A DNA stretch of 64,000 nucleotides from Rhodococcus sp. Z13. Lineage in GTDB: Bacteria; Actinomycetota; Actinomycetes; Mycobacteriales; Mycobacteriaceae. The DNA lies in NCBI RefSeq assembly GCF_025837095.1, contig NZ_CP107551.1, positions 2,970,668 through 3,034,667 of the forward strand. Direction: 5' to 3'. Numbering within the stretch: position 1 is the first letter of the stretch; each line of letters starts with the position of its first letter. The translations under genes were made by a program, and so were the position numbers. The notes under the pieces were generated by a model, which searched no databases, was not told the origin of the DNA, and saw nothing but the letters and a program-made list of their open reading frames with translations. Shown here in pieces: positions 22,258 through 29,698 of this stretch.

Positions 22258-24051
22258 TCAGCTCTGGCCTTCGGTGCCGCCGCCCTCGGTGCCACCACTA
22301 CCGGTGCCTCCGGTCTCACCGTCGTCGACGATCGGGGTGTTGCAGGAGATCGTCTGGCGTGCACCGATCGCACCCGACGGGCAGATCGGGACAGTGACCT
22401 TCAGCGACTTGTTGCACCGCTTGCCGACGGCGATGGCGTCCTCGGTGAAGAACCGCGTGTAGCGGTTGATCTGGAGCTGTTCCTTCGGGTACATCGCGCC
22501 GAGCTCGATCACGTTCGACAGGGACCGGAACCAGGTGCCGGCCGGGTACAGCAGGATGTCGACGGTGGCCGGGTAGGCGACCGTGGCGATGTTGCCCGGC
22601 TGGCCGGTGCCGCGGGTCTGCCAGTCACCGACGAACTGCAGCGCGATGTTGCGGGTCGTCAGCCACGAGGTGACCTGCGTGTCCGTGACGGCCTTGGCGT
22701 CGAGTCCGGCCTGGTTGGCGAGGTCGGCGCGGATGACCTCGAACAGCCAGGACGGGGCGACACCCTCGATGGTGGCGGTCCGGCCGAGGCCACGATCCAA
22801 GCGGAGGTTCGTCGCCATCAGCGCGAGGCTGTTGAGCACCGAGGATCCGGCGGCGATCTGCGAGTCGGCGGGGATCGTGACCGCTGTGGATCCGGCGACC
22901 ATGTCGAGGACGGTGCGGCGGGAGATGGCCCGGAAGTGCTCCTGGGTGAGGGAGCGCAGGAACCACTCGATCAGCTCCGGCCAGCCCTGGTTCTGCAGGA
23001 TGCCGGCCTCGACGCAGTAGCCGACGGCCTTGAGGCGGAGCTCCTCGAATTCGTCGGGGCAGGGGACCTCGACGCATTCCTTGATGGCGGTCGGGTTGCC
23101 CTGCTGGTCGGTGGCCTCGAGCTGCGGCTCGGTGAAGAAGAACTGGAAGCTCTCGAAGATCTCCGACAGGTCGGGTTCGATGGGCCAGCGGATGCCGCCG
23201 CGCTTGATGGCGATCTCCGGGAGGCTGATCAGGTCGGTGGCCTGGGGGACCTCGCAGAAGTCGTAGAGCTGCTCGCTGGGGGCGCACCAGCCACCCGCGG
23301 CGGTCAGGCTGCCGCCGGGGAGGTTCTTCTCGTTGGTGGCCTGCTCGATGGCGGCGACGAGGGCGTGGCTGTCCTCGACGAGCGGCATGTTGCGGTCGAG
23401 GCGGCCGAGGGTGACGCCGGAGTAGCCGCCACGCACCGGGCGGCTGGAGCGGACTCGGCTGCCGGGGCGGACGGAGTCGACGGCCTCGGCGAGGGTGGAG
23501 AATCCGACGTAGCCGGGCTTGTAGCCGAAGACGTTGGTGTCCATGCGCCAGCCGATCTTCGGCTTGTCGACGTCGACGTTGGGGTTGGTGCGCTGCAGGC
23601 CGGAGAACCGGGTGGAGCGCTTGGCGCCGGATGCCGCGACTGCGGTGGCTGCCTCGGACGCTGCTGCCTCGGCTTCGGCGACGACCGCGGCGGCTTCCTC
23701 GTCGGACACCTCGACCTCCTGATCGGTGTTGTCGATGGTGTCCTCGGCGGTAGTAGCCTCGCCGCCCTCACCGTCACCGTCGGTGGCGGTGGCGGTGTTG
23801 ACCTGGGAGATCAGGCTCTCGATCTCGGCGCGGCGAGCGTCCTCCGCCTCACGAGCAGCGCCGATCGCGTTGTCGATCGTCGTGATGTCACCGGCGAGCT
23901 GGCGCAGCTGCTGGAACTGCTCCTCGGTCAGGTCGCCGCCGTCCTCGACGATGGCGCTCAGCTCGTTGAAAGCGTTGGTGGCTGCGGTGCGGAGTTCGTC
24001 GAGTTCCGCGATACCGGCCGGCAGCTCTTCGGGGAGAGTGAACGGATCCAC
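22258..24051 (-). CDS. Major capsid protein with fused scaffold-like N-terminus
   Basis: A 597-aa protein. Residues about 5-165 are a charged coiled coil with an acidic linker (ELDELRTAATNAFNEL, QEVEVSDEEAAAVVAEAEAA), resembling the delta/scaffold domain of HK97-type capsids that the maturation protease removes. The C-terminal about 400 residues are the shell domain. GTG 24049-24051 was chosen for the GAGGAG 6 nt upstream; a longer frame begins in the promoter. It is preceded by terminator plus late promoter and followed by a terminator, so it forms its own highly expressed unit. Confidence 0.8.
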   Translation of the reverse strand: MDPFTLPEELPAGIAELDELRTAATNAFNELSAIVEDGGDLTEEQFQQLRQLAGDITTIDNAIGAAREAEDARRAEIESLISQVNTATATDGDGEGGEATTAEDTIDNTDQEVEVSDEEAAAVVAEAEAAASEAATAVAASGAKRSTRFSGLQRTNPNVDVDKPKIGWRMDTNVFGYKPGYVGFSTLAEAVDSVRPGSRVRSSRPVRGGYSGVTLGRLDRNMPLVEDSHALVAAIEQATNEKNLPGGSLTAAGGWCAPSEQLYDFCEVPQATDLISLPEIAIKRGGIRWPIEPDLSEIFESFQFFFTEPQLEATDQQGNPTAIKECVEVPCPDEFEELRLKAVGYCVEAGILQNQGWPELIEWFLRSLTQEHFRAISRRTVLDMVAGSTAVTIPADSQIAAGSSVLNSLALMATNLRLDRGLGRTATIEGVAPSWLFEVIRADLANQAGLDAKAVTDTQVTSWLTTRNIALQFVGDWQTRGTGQPGNIATVAYPATVDILLYPAGTWFRSLSNVIELGAMYPKEQLQINRYTRFFTEDAIAVGKRCNKSLKVTVPICPSGAIGARQTISCNTPIVDDGETGGTGSGGTEGGGTEGQS

Positions 24052-24144
24052 GTTGGGCTCCTCGTCTCGTTCATGTGTCATGTCGGTTGACGTCTGGAGT
24101 CCCCGGCCCACAGCCAGAACAGGCCCTCCGATGTCTGGTGCGAC

Positions 24145-24165
24145 ACGGTAGAGAGCGGGGGTGCA
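24145..24165 (-). promoter_or_regulatory. Late promoter site 5 (TGCACC-N9-TACCGT) for major capsid
   Basis: Minus strand TGCACC, 9 nt, TACCGT; a leader of about 85 nt follows before the GTG start. Directly upstream is a strong hairpin, so the capsid unit is insulated. Confidence 0.65.
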
Positions 24166-24167
24166 CA

Positions 24168-24208
24168 CCCCAGCGGCCCCGAACCGTCGGGGGTCGGGGC
24201 CGCTGGGG
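24168..24208 (-). terminator. Terminator between protease operon and capsid promoter
   Basis: A perfect 15-bp stem, CCCCAGCGGCCCCGA with an 11-nt loop, 11 nt after the stop of the 66-aa gene. Confidence 0.75.
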
Positions 24209-24219
24209 TTGGTGTGGGG

Positions 24220-24420
24220 TCAGGTGGTGGCCGGGGCCTGTTCGGCGATCCGCTTGATGGTTCCGCCACCGGCTTTGCGGACTTCCCGCTTCGCCTCGAG
24301 TGGGGTCAGGAACACGTCGGTGTCACCGTTCGGGTAGGTCACTTCGTACTTGTAGGACTTCACTCCCCCACCCGATGCGGTGAGGGTGGAGCCTGCGCGG
24401 CGTCCGCATCCACATGCCAT
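24220..24420 (-). CDS. Small phage protein (66 aa)
   Basis: MACGCGRRAGSTLTASGGG, then YKYEVTYPNGDTDVFLTPLE and a basic end. Small proteins with a CxCGR start and a DVFLT..EA segment are frequent just before actinophage capsid genes; role unknown. Starts 3 nt after the protease gene. Confidence 0.7.
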   Translation of the reverse strand: MACGCGRRAGSTLTASGGGVKSYKYEVTYPNGDTDVFLTPLEAKREVRKAGGGTIKRIAEQAPATT

Positions 24421-24422
24421 GT

Positions 24423-26891
24423 CTACTTCGCTCCGATCGTGTCGATGATCGCCAGTGCCTCGCGACGGCGCTGCTCGGTGATGATCTGGCGGGCCTGGGC
24501 GTTTCGGCGCTCCTGCGCACGCAGCTCCTGGACGACGGCCCGGGCGATCGCGGTCGGGTCCGCGGGGGTGGCCTTGCGGCGTTCAAGGTCGCGGGGGCCG
24601 AGGGACGCGACGAGGGTGCGGGGCCGGTCGTCTTCGTCGGAGGCGCCGGCGACGAGGACTGGGAATCCGGGGGTGTTCACCGACAGGGCGGCGACGAGCT
24701 CGAGGTTGCCGCCGATGGTGCGCCAGTCCCCCGAGAGGGGTGCGGAGATGCCGGCGCGGATCTGGTCTTCGGTGGCGTTGGGGTGGGGGACGCCGGAGAA
24801 CCAGATGCCGTGCTCGTCCTCGCCGACCCGGACGAGGGCGAAGCAGGTGCCGGTGTTGTCGTAGTGCTCGGCGGCGGCGCGGGCTCCCATGCGGGCCCCA
24901 GCATGGCCGGTGCCGACGGTGAGTCGTCCGACGGGGAGTCGGCCCTCGGTGGTCTTGACAGGTGGGGAGGTGTGGAAGTGGGCGTAGTTCGTCTTGGAGT
25001 GAGGGGCGACGACGCACTGGTCCTGGATGCCGACGTGGCACTGGCCGAAGCACGCGAGGTGCCCGTAGATCCGGCCGGTGGTTTCGTCGTAGGTGACCGG
25101 GGTGGGGCCGTCGAGCTGCGGGTTCGAGAACAGTTCGATGTCGTAGACAATCTCCGCCGGCGCCGCGGCCGTCAGGGAAGCGACCAGGTCGATGCTCTTC
25201 GCGGCGCGTTCGGGGTCGAGCTTGATGAACGTCTCCCCGAACGCTGGGGTGGAGACGAGGGTGAAGCCCATCAGCTTCGCGGAGGTGACCGTCTCGAAGA
25301 TCTTCATGGGGGTGCCGGATTCGATGGACTCCTCCCACATGTCGTCGGTGACCTCCTCCCCGGCCTCGTTGGTGTAGATCCATTCGGCGTCGCCGAGGTC
25401 GACGGAGGGGCCGGTGACGCCGTGGGCGATCTGCTCGGCGGCCTCGTCGGCCTCCGGGGTGTTCAGCAGGTAGCCGGTGGCGTAGACCTTGTCGTCTTCG
25501 ACTCGGGCGGTCTCGAGGACGCCGACGGTGTAGGCGGCGAGGTGCCCCTCGGAGGACTGCTTGGTCCACATGACCGGGAGGGGGAACTCGCGGAAGCGGA
25601 GGTCGATGTCGGCGGCGAGGATGCGGCGGTCGTCGGTGGGGGTGCCGAGCACGGCGATGACCGAGTCGGTGAAAGTGCGGAACAACTCCCCCGACTCGAC
25701 AGTCTCGTCGGTGGTTTCGTCGGTTTGGTCCTCGACCGTGTCGTCGGCCTCGGTGGCGTCGTCGATGATCTCGTCTGCCATTGTCACGTCTCCTGTCTCG
25801 ATGGATGCGACCCGTCCGAGGCCGTCGGGGTCTTCACGGGCCCGGATGTTCCCTTCCGCTGCCCGGCGGTCGATCTCGTCTTTCTGGCTGCCTGTGCGGT
25901 TGACGCCGGTGGAGTCTCCGGGGCCGCGTTCGGTGTGCCGGTCGTGTTCGGTGGGGAGGGGTTCGTCGGCGGCGAGCACGGCGACTCGGCAGCGGCAGTT
26001 GGCGACCTCTTCGACGGGGCCGCGGGGGTCGCCGGGGAATCGGAGTTCTGCGTGGCCGACCCGGAACTTCCCGCCCAACGGGACGCGTTGCCCGTCGGCT
26101 GCCCAGTGGGATCGGCGGGTCTTGGAGTCGAGGGTGCATATCCAGGTCTGCTCGAGTTGTTCGTCGAGCAGTTCGTTGCGGAGCCGGGCCGCTTCGATGG
26201 TGGCGTGGCTCATCGCTCCCGCCGATTCGGTGCGGGCGACGGTTTGGGCGCGGCCGGCCCAGTCCCCGGTGGCTGGGGACAGGAACTTCTGCACCCGGGC
26301 CCTCTGCTCGGGGATGCCTTCCCCTGCGGCGAGGCCTTTGTCGAGATCCTTTGCGATGTCCCGGAACACGGTTTCTGGGGTGTTCACCATGCGGTTGCGG
26401 ACCTGGCCGAGGTAGTCGGATTGCAGGTCCCGCACGGTGGGGAGGGAGGCGAGGAGCCGGTCGAGTCGGGTGATGTCGTCGGTGGGTTTCCCGAGTGCGG
26501 CGGCGACGATCTTGCGGGCCTTCCGCGCCAACGGTGAATTGTTGACCGGTTCGGTGGGGGTTTCGCGGGGGAGGTCGGTGATCTCCTCTACGACGTCGAC
26601 CGCGGCGGCGGCTCCGGCGCCGGCGGCGAGCACCTCGAGCATCTCGTTCGTGTAGAGCAGAGCGAGGCCGTAGAGGATGGCTTCGTCGAGGGCGATCTCC
26701 CACCAGCCCACGGTGTGCGGGATCCCGTTCGGGTCCGGAGGCAGCGGGTTCGCGTCCGCCGTCAATGTGGGGAGGACGGCGGTCTGGACGTGCGGTAGCC
26801 AGTATTCGAACCCGGCGAGGGTGAGGGCTTTGATGGCTTTCTCGGTGGCGAGTTGGGTGGAGAGGGCTCGGGCGAGGTTGTCCGGGTACAC
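24423..26891 (-). CDS. MuF-like head morphogenesis protein fused to capsid maturation protease
   Basis: An 822-aa protein with GTG start, 1 nt after the portal stop. Residues about 1-310 are MuF-like: VARTESAGAMSHATIEAA, CTLDSKTRRSHW and NCRCRVAV. After an acidic Asp/Glu/Thr linker (about 350-400), residues about 400-610 look like a prohead protease (GVTGPSVDLGDAEW, LMGFTLVSTPAFGETF). The rest may guide capsid assembly. An in-frame ATG at 25779-25781 with GGAGACGTGACA upstream could give a separate 452-aa protease. The fusion is seen directly; processing is inferred. Confidence 0.82.
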   Translation of the reverse strand: MYPDNLARALSTQLATEKAIKALTLAGFEYWLPHVQTAVLPTLTADANPLPPDPNGIPHTVGWWEIALDEAILYGLALLYTNEMLEVLAAGAGAAAAVDVVEEITDLPRETPTEPVNNSPLARKARKIVAAALGKPTDDITRLDRLLASLPTVRDLQSDYLGQVRNRMVNTPETVFRDIAKDLDKGLAAGEGIPEQRARVQKFLSPATGDWAGRAQTVARTESAGAMSHATIEAARLRNELLDEQLEQTWICTLDSKTRRSHWAADGQRVPLGGKFRVGHAELRFPGDPRGPVEEVANCRCRVAVLAADEPLPTEHDRHTERGPGDSTGVNRTGSQKDEIDRRAAEGNIRAREDPDGLGRVASIETGDVTMADEIIDDATEADDTVEDQTDETTDETVESGELFRTFTDSVIAVLGTPTDDRRILAADIDLRFREFPLPVMWTKQSSEGHLAAYTVGVLETARVEDDKVYATGYLLNTPEADEAAEQIAHGVTGPSVDLGDAEWIYTNEAGEEVTDDMWEESIESGTPMKIFETVTSAKLMGFTLVSTPAFGETFIKLDPERAAKSIDLVASLTAAAPAEIVYDIELFSNPQLDGPTPVTYDETTGRIYGHLACFGQCHVGIQDQCVVAPHSKTNYAHFHTSPPVKTTEGRLPVGRLTVGTGHAGARMGARAAAEHYDNTGTCFALVRVGEDEHGIWFSGVPHPNATEDQIRAGISAPLSGDWRTIGGNLELVAALSVNTPGFPVLVAGASDEDDRPRTLVASLGPRDLERRKATPADPTAIARAVVQELRAQERRNAQARQIITEQRRREALAIIDTIGAK

Positions 26892-26892
26892 G

Positions 26893-28812
26893 TCAGGCTC
26901 CGGTGAGGATGTCGGTGGCGTCTGCCTCCACCCAGGCGGTGATGGTGTCGCGGGTGAGGCCGAGTCGTTCGACGGTGGGCCAAGGGATAGAGGTGTCCCA
27001 GCCTTCGATCAGTTTCGGCACCTCGGCCTTGGGGAGGCGTGGGAGGTTGCGGTGGGCGAGGTGGATGGGGGTGTCGCGGAACAGGTGTGCGTTCGCGCGG
27101 TTCCGTCTGCGCTTGTTGGCGAGTTCGACGGCGCGGGCGACGAACGTCTCCACGAGGGCGATGGTGGCGGATGCGTTGACCTGGTCGGGTTCGTCGGTGG
27201 CGGTGGGCTGGGTGGCCGGTTCGGTGTGCGGCAACTCGTCTCCCTCCCCCGCATCGGTCGTGGTGGTGGTGTTGCCGGCGGGAAGTTGCTGCTGGGTGGC
27301 CTGGATTTCCGACACCCCGGCCCCCAACAGGGGGGCGAGCATGGGGATGAGGGAGACGTCCTTGGCGGCGCGGTCGCGGGCGAGCTCCTGCCAACCTTCA
27401 GCGGTGGTGAGGTCGTAGCCGTCCTCGTCCACGAACCCCGAATACTCCCGCAGTGCCTTGGAGGTGATGGCGCCGCGGTCGTGGGCGTCCTTCGCTTCGG
27501 CCTTCTTGTCGGGGTCCTGGGTGAGTGGGGTGGTGTCGTACCAGATGACGTGCTTGTCCGGGTCGATGCCGGCGCGTTCCAGGGCGGGCCGCAGCACGAA
27601 TCGGGTGAGGGCGTCGACGATCGTCTCCAGTACGGGGACGACGTGGACCTTGACGTCGTCTTCGGCGATGGCCCACGCACTCCAGTGGTTGCTGTTGGAG
27701 CCGAGACCGAGGAGCCGCTCGGGGGCGACGTCGAGGCTCATGGCGAGGCGGCGGATGGCGGACTCGCGTGTCTTCAGCGAGGACTCGGCGACCGGGGAGT
27801 CGAATTTGAGGTGCTTGACCTTGTCGGTCCACTCCCCGGGCACCGCGGCGATGATCGGCATGTGCGCGGCCATCGAGTCCTGGTCACTGTAGGCGGTGGT
27901 GCCCACTTGGTAGAGCAGGTCCTGGAGTTGCTGTGCGGCCGGAGGGGCGACGATGTCCGGGTCGTAGCCGGCGGGGGTTTCGGACGGTAGGGGTGTGGCG
28001 GTGGGGGCGTTCTGTTCGGGCAGGCTCATTTCCTGCGGGATGAACACGATGCCGTTACCGACGAGCCTGGACTTGGAGGCGTTGTCGATGGAGACGGTGG
28101 CCCGCACGATCTCCACCAGCGGGTCCTCCGCGGCCCGCACCGGGGAGTCCGCTTCCGACGCCTTCTGCGGGTGAGGATTCCACACCCGGAACAGCAGGTC
28201 GGTGGTCTCGTCGTAGGTGTGGGTGGAGCCGTCCTGCAGGGTGAATTCGATGCCGTCGCTGCCGGAGGCTTTGACTTCGTCGCGGGAGAGCGCGATCCAC
28301 TCCTCGATACCCCCGGCGGCCTTGTCGGTGTCGGAGATGGGTGAGCCGTCGGAGTAGGTGTCGATGTCCCCGGAGCGGACGATCATGGCGACGAAGCCTT
28401 CGCCGGGGACGGTGAGCATGTAGGTGAGTCGTTTGAGGAGTTGGGATTGTCCGGGGGCGCCGCCGGCGATGTCGCGGACGATCTGTTGGACTCGGGGGTC
28501 TTGGGTGGTGCCGGTGGGGCGGCCGGTGGCGGGGTCGATGTCGCTGCCGACGAGCTGGCAGCGGGAGACGGAGGCGGCGCGCCATCCGACGTAGTAGCGG
28601 AGTTCGCCGACCTTGTTGTAGAAGGTCCAGGCCTTTGTCTGCCAGTCGTCGCCGGAGCCCATCGAGGATTTGAAGGTTTTCGATGGGTCGTTGATTTTCT
28701 GTCCGGCTGCGGTGAGTGCCCCGGGGTGGTGGGTTGGGGTTTTCTGACCGGCAGCGGTCAGTGCCCCGAGGCGGTGTCGGGGGCGGCGTCGGATATTGAC
28801 TCTGCGGGCCAC
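26893..28812 (-). CDS. Portal protein
   Basis: A 639-aa protein that forms the DNA entry vertex of the capsid. It contains YYVGWRAASVSRCQLVGSDI, DLLFRVWNPHPQKA, SRLVGNGIVFIP and WSAWAIAEDDVKVHV, typical of actinophage portals. The N-terminus is very basic (ARRVNIRRRPRHR) and the 9-residue unit GALTAAGQK occurs twice within residues 16-40, an apparent small duplication. The GTG start is 6 nt after the TACTTT of a late promoter, with no Shine-Dalgarno, so it is predicted leaderless. Confidence 0.9.
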   Translation of the reverse strand: MARRVNIRRRPRHRLGALTAAGQKTPTHHPGALTAAGQKINDPSKTFKSSMGSGDDWQTKAWTFYNKVGELRYYVGWRAASVSRCQLVGSDIDPATGRPTGTTQDPRVQQIVRDIAGGAPGQSQLLKRLTYMLTVPGEGFVAMIVRSGDIDTYSDGSPISDTDKAAGGIEEWIALSRDEVKASGSDGIEFTLQDGSTHTYDETTDLLFRVWNPHPQKASEADSPVRAAEDPLVEIVRATVSIDNASKSRLVGNGIVFIPQEMSLPEQNAPTATPLPSETPAGYDPDIVAPPAAQQLQDLLYQVGTTAYSDQDSMAAHMPIIAAVPGEWTDKVKHLKFDSPVAESSLKTRESAIRRLAMSLDVAPERLLGLGSNSNHWSAWAIAEDDVKVHVVPVLETIVDALTRFVLRPALERAGIDPDKHVIWYDTTPLTQDPDKKAEAKDAHDRGAITSKALREYSGFVDEDGYDLTTAEGWQELARDRAAKDVSLIPMLAPLLGAGVSEIQATQQQLPAGNTTTTTDAGEGDELPHTEPATQPTATDEPDQVNASATIALVETFVARAVELANKRRRNRANAHLFRDTPIHLAHRNLPRLPKAEVPKLIEGWDTSIPWPTVERLGLTRDTITAWVEADATDILTGA

Positions 28813-28818
28813 GCCCAG

Positions 28819-28839
28819 AAAGTAGAGGCCCGGGGTGCA
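28819..28839 (-). promoter_or_regulatory. Late promoter site 6 (TGCACC-N9-TACTTT) for portal
   Basis: Minus strand TGCACC, 9 nt, TACTTT, 6 nt, then GTG. It overlaps the end of the exoribonuclease gene by a few bases only at its upstream edge. Confidence 0.62.
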
Positions 28840-28842
28840 GGC

Positions 28843-29337
28843 TCAGATGGACGCAGGCGGGCCACCCAGATGCTCGAAGCACGCCTTCAAGTGGCGGGCG
28901 TCGGCGAGTGCGTAATGCAGCCCATCGGTCTGTTCCGGCAGTGCCGGCCGTCCCATCGCGTTCCAGGCCTGCTGGAACTCGTGGGTGAACATCGGTATCT
29001 GGGGCGGCAGGTTGATCATCCGCCCGAACAGTTGGGCGAGGGCGACATGGTCGTATGCGGCGTAGTCGGCCCACAGTTCGATGCCGTCCTCGTCGGGCAT
29101 CAGGAACGAGCTGACGTCGTTTGCGATCTCGACGTGGGTCTTCCAATCCGGGTCGGTGCGCGGTGGTAGGTGCGGGACCACGTTGTCCATGAGCCACGGG
29201 TCCTGGGCGATCCGGTCCCAGAGTGCGGTCTTGTTGACGGCGTAGTACTCGCTTCCGTCCTCGGCGACGATGCCGATGGAGATCAGGTCGATGGTGTGGC
29301 CGTTCTCCAGGAACTCGGTGTCGTAGAAGTAGCGCAC
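28843..29337 (-). CDS. DEDDh-type 3'-5' exoribonuclease (Rv2179c-like)
   Basis: A 164-aa protein. With GTG 29335-29337 it begins MRYFYDTEFLENGHTIDLIS, very close to the start of the mycobacterial exoribonuclease Rv2179c as I recall it. Expected active-site residues are visible: D and E in YDTEF, D in ADYAAYDHVALAQ, and H and D in HYALADARHL. It probably degrades or trims RNA. It lies between terminase and portal, coupled to the DUF1360 gene (1-nt gap). A phage role such as host mRNA turnover is inference. Confidence 0.85.
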   Translation of the reverse strand: MRYFYDTEFLENGHTIDLISIGIVAEDGSEYYAVNKTALWDRIAQDPWLMDNVVPHLPPRTDPDWKTHVEIANDVSSFLMPDEDGIELWADYAAYDHVALAQLFGRMINLPPQIPMFTHEFQQAWNAMGRPALPEQTDGLHYALADARHLKACFEHLGGPPASI

Positions 29338-29338
29338 G

Positions 29339-29665
29339 TCAGGCGTCCTCGATTTCGATCTCGAGGTCATCGGCGTCGAGCTGCGCGGCCAACCCGGTCA
29401 GGTGGGAGGCGGCCAGACCGAGGATCGGCCAGATCCACAAGGCAAGACCGAGCTGGTGCAACACGAACGGGGCCGTGGCGCCGGCAACCCAGATCGACAC
29501 GCACCACGGGCACGACATGAAGTACGCGAGTGTCGACTCGGGACCGAACTTGCGGAGCAGCCAGATTCGGGGGGTGTCGAGGATCGTGTCCGCGTTGATC
29601 AGGCGGGTGACGCGCATGACGGCGAGGACGTAGAGGGTGAGGACGAGGAGTGTGAGGCCATCCAT
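29339..29665 (-). CDS. DUF1360-like membrane protein
   Basis: A 108-aa protein with an N-terminal hydrophobic helix (LTLLVLTLYVLAVMRVTRLI), the conserved ESTLAYFMSCPWCVSIWVA segment typical of DUF1360, and a second hydrophobic region. Found next to terminase in many actinophages; function unknown. The ATG is 8 nt after a TACCGT -10 (leaderless). Confidence 0.8.
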   Translation of the reverse strand: MDGLTLLVLTLYVLAVMRVTRLINADTILDTPRIWLLRKFGPESTLAYFMSCPWCVSIWVAGATAPFVLHQLGLALWIWPILGLAASHLTGLAAQLDADDLEIEIEDA

Positions 29666-29673
29666 ATCGCGTC

Positions 29674-29694
29674 ACGGTAGGTGCGGTGGGTGCA
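29674..29694 (-). promoter_or_regulatory. Late promoter site 7 (TGCACC-N9-TACCGT) for DUF1360/exoribonuclease
   Basis: Minus strand TGCACC, 9 nt, TACCGT, 8 nt, ATG. It lies in the 33-nt gap after the terminase gene. Confidence 0.62.
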
Positions 29695-29698
29695 GCCG

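Noticed and set aside
22135-24090. Plus-strand open frame opposite the capsid gene
   Set aside because: Gly/Val/Asp/Arg-rich low-complexity shadow; the capsid frame is supported by promoter, Shine-Dalgarno and terminators.
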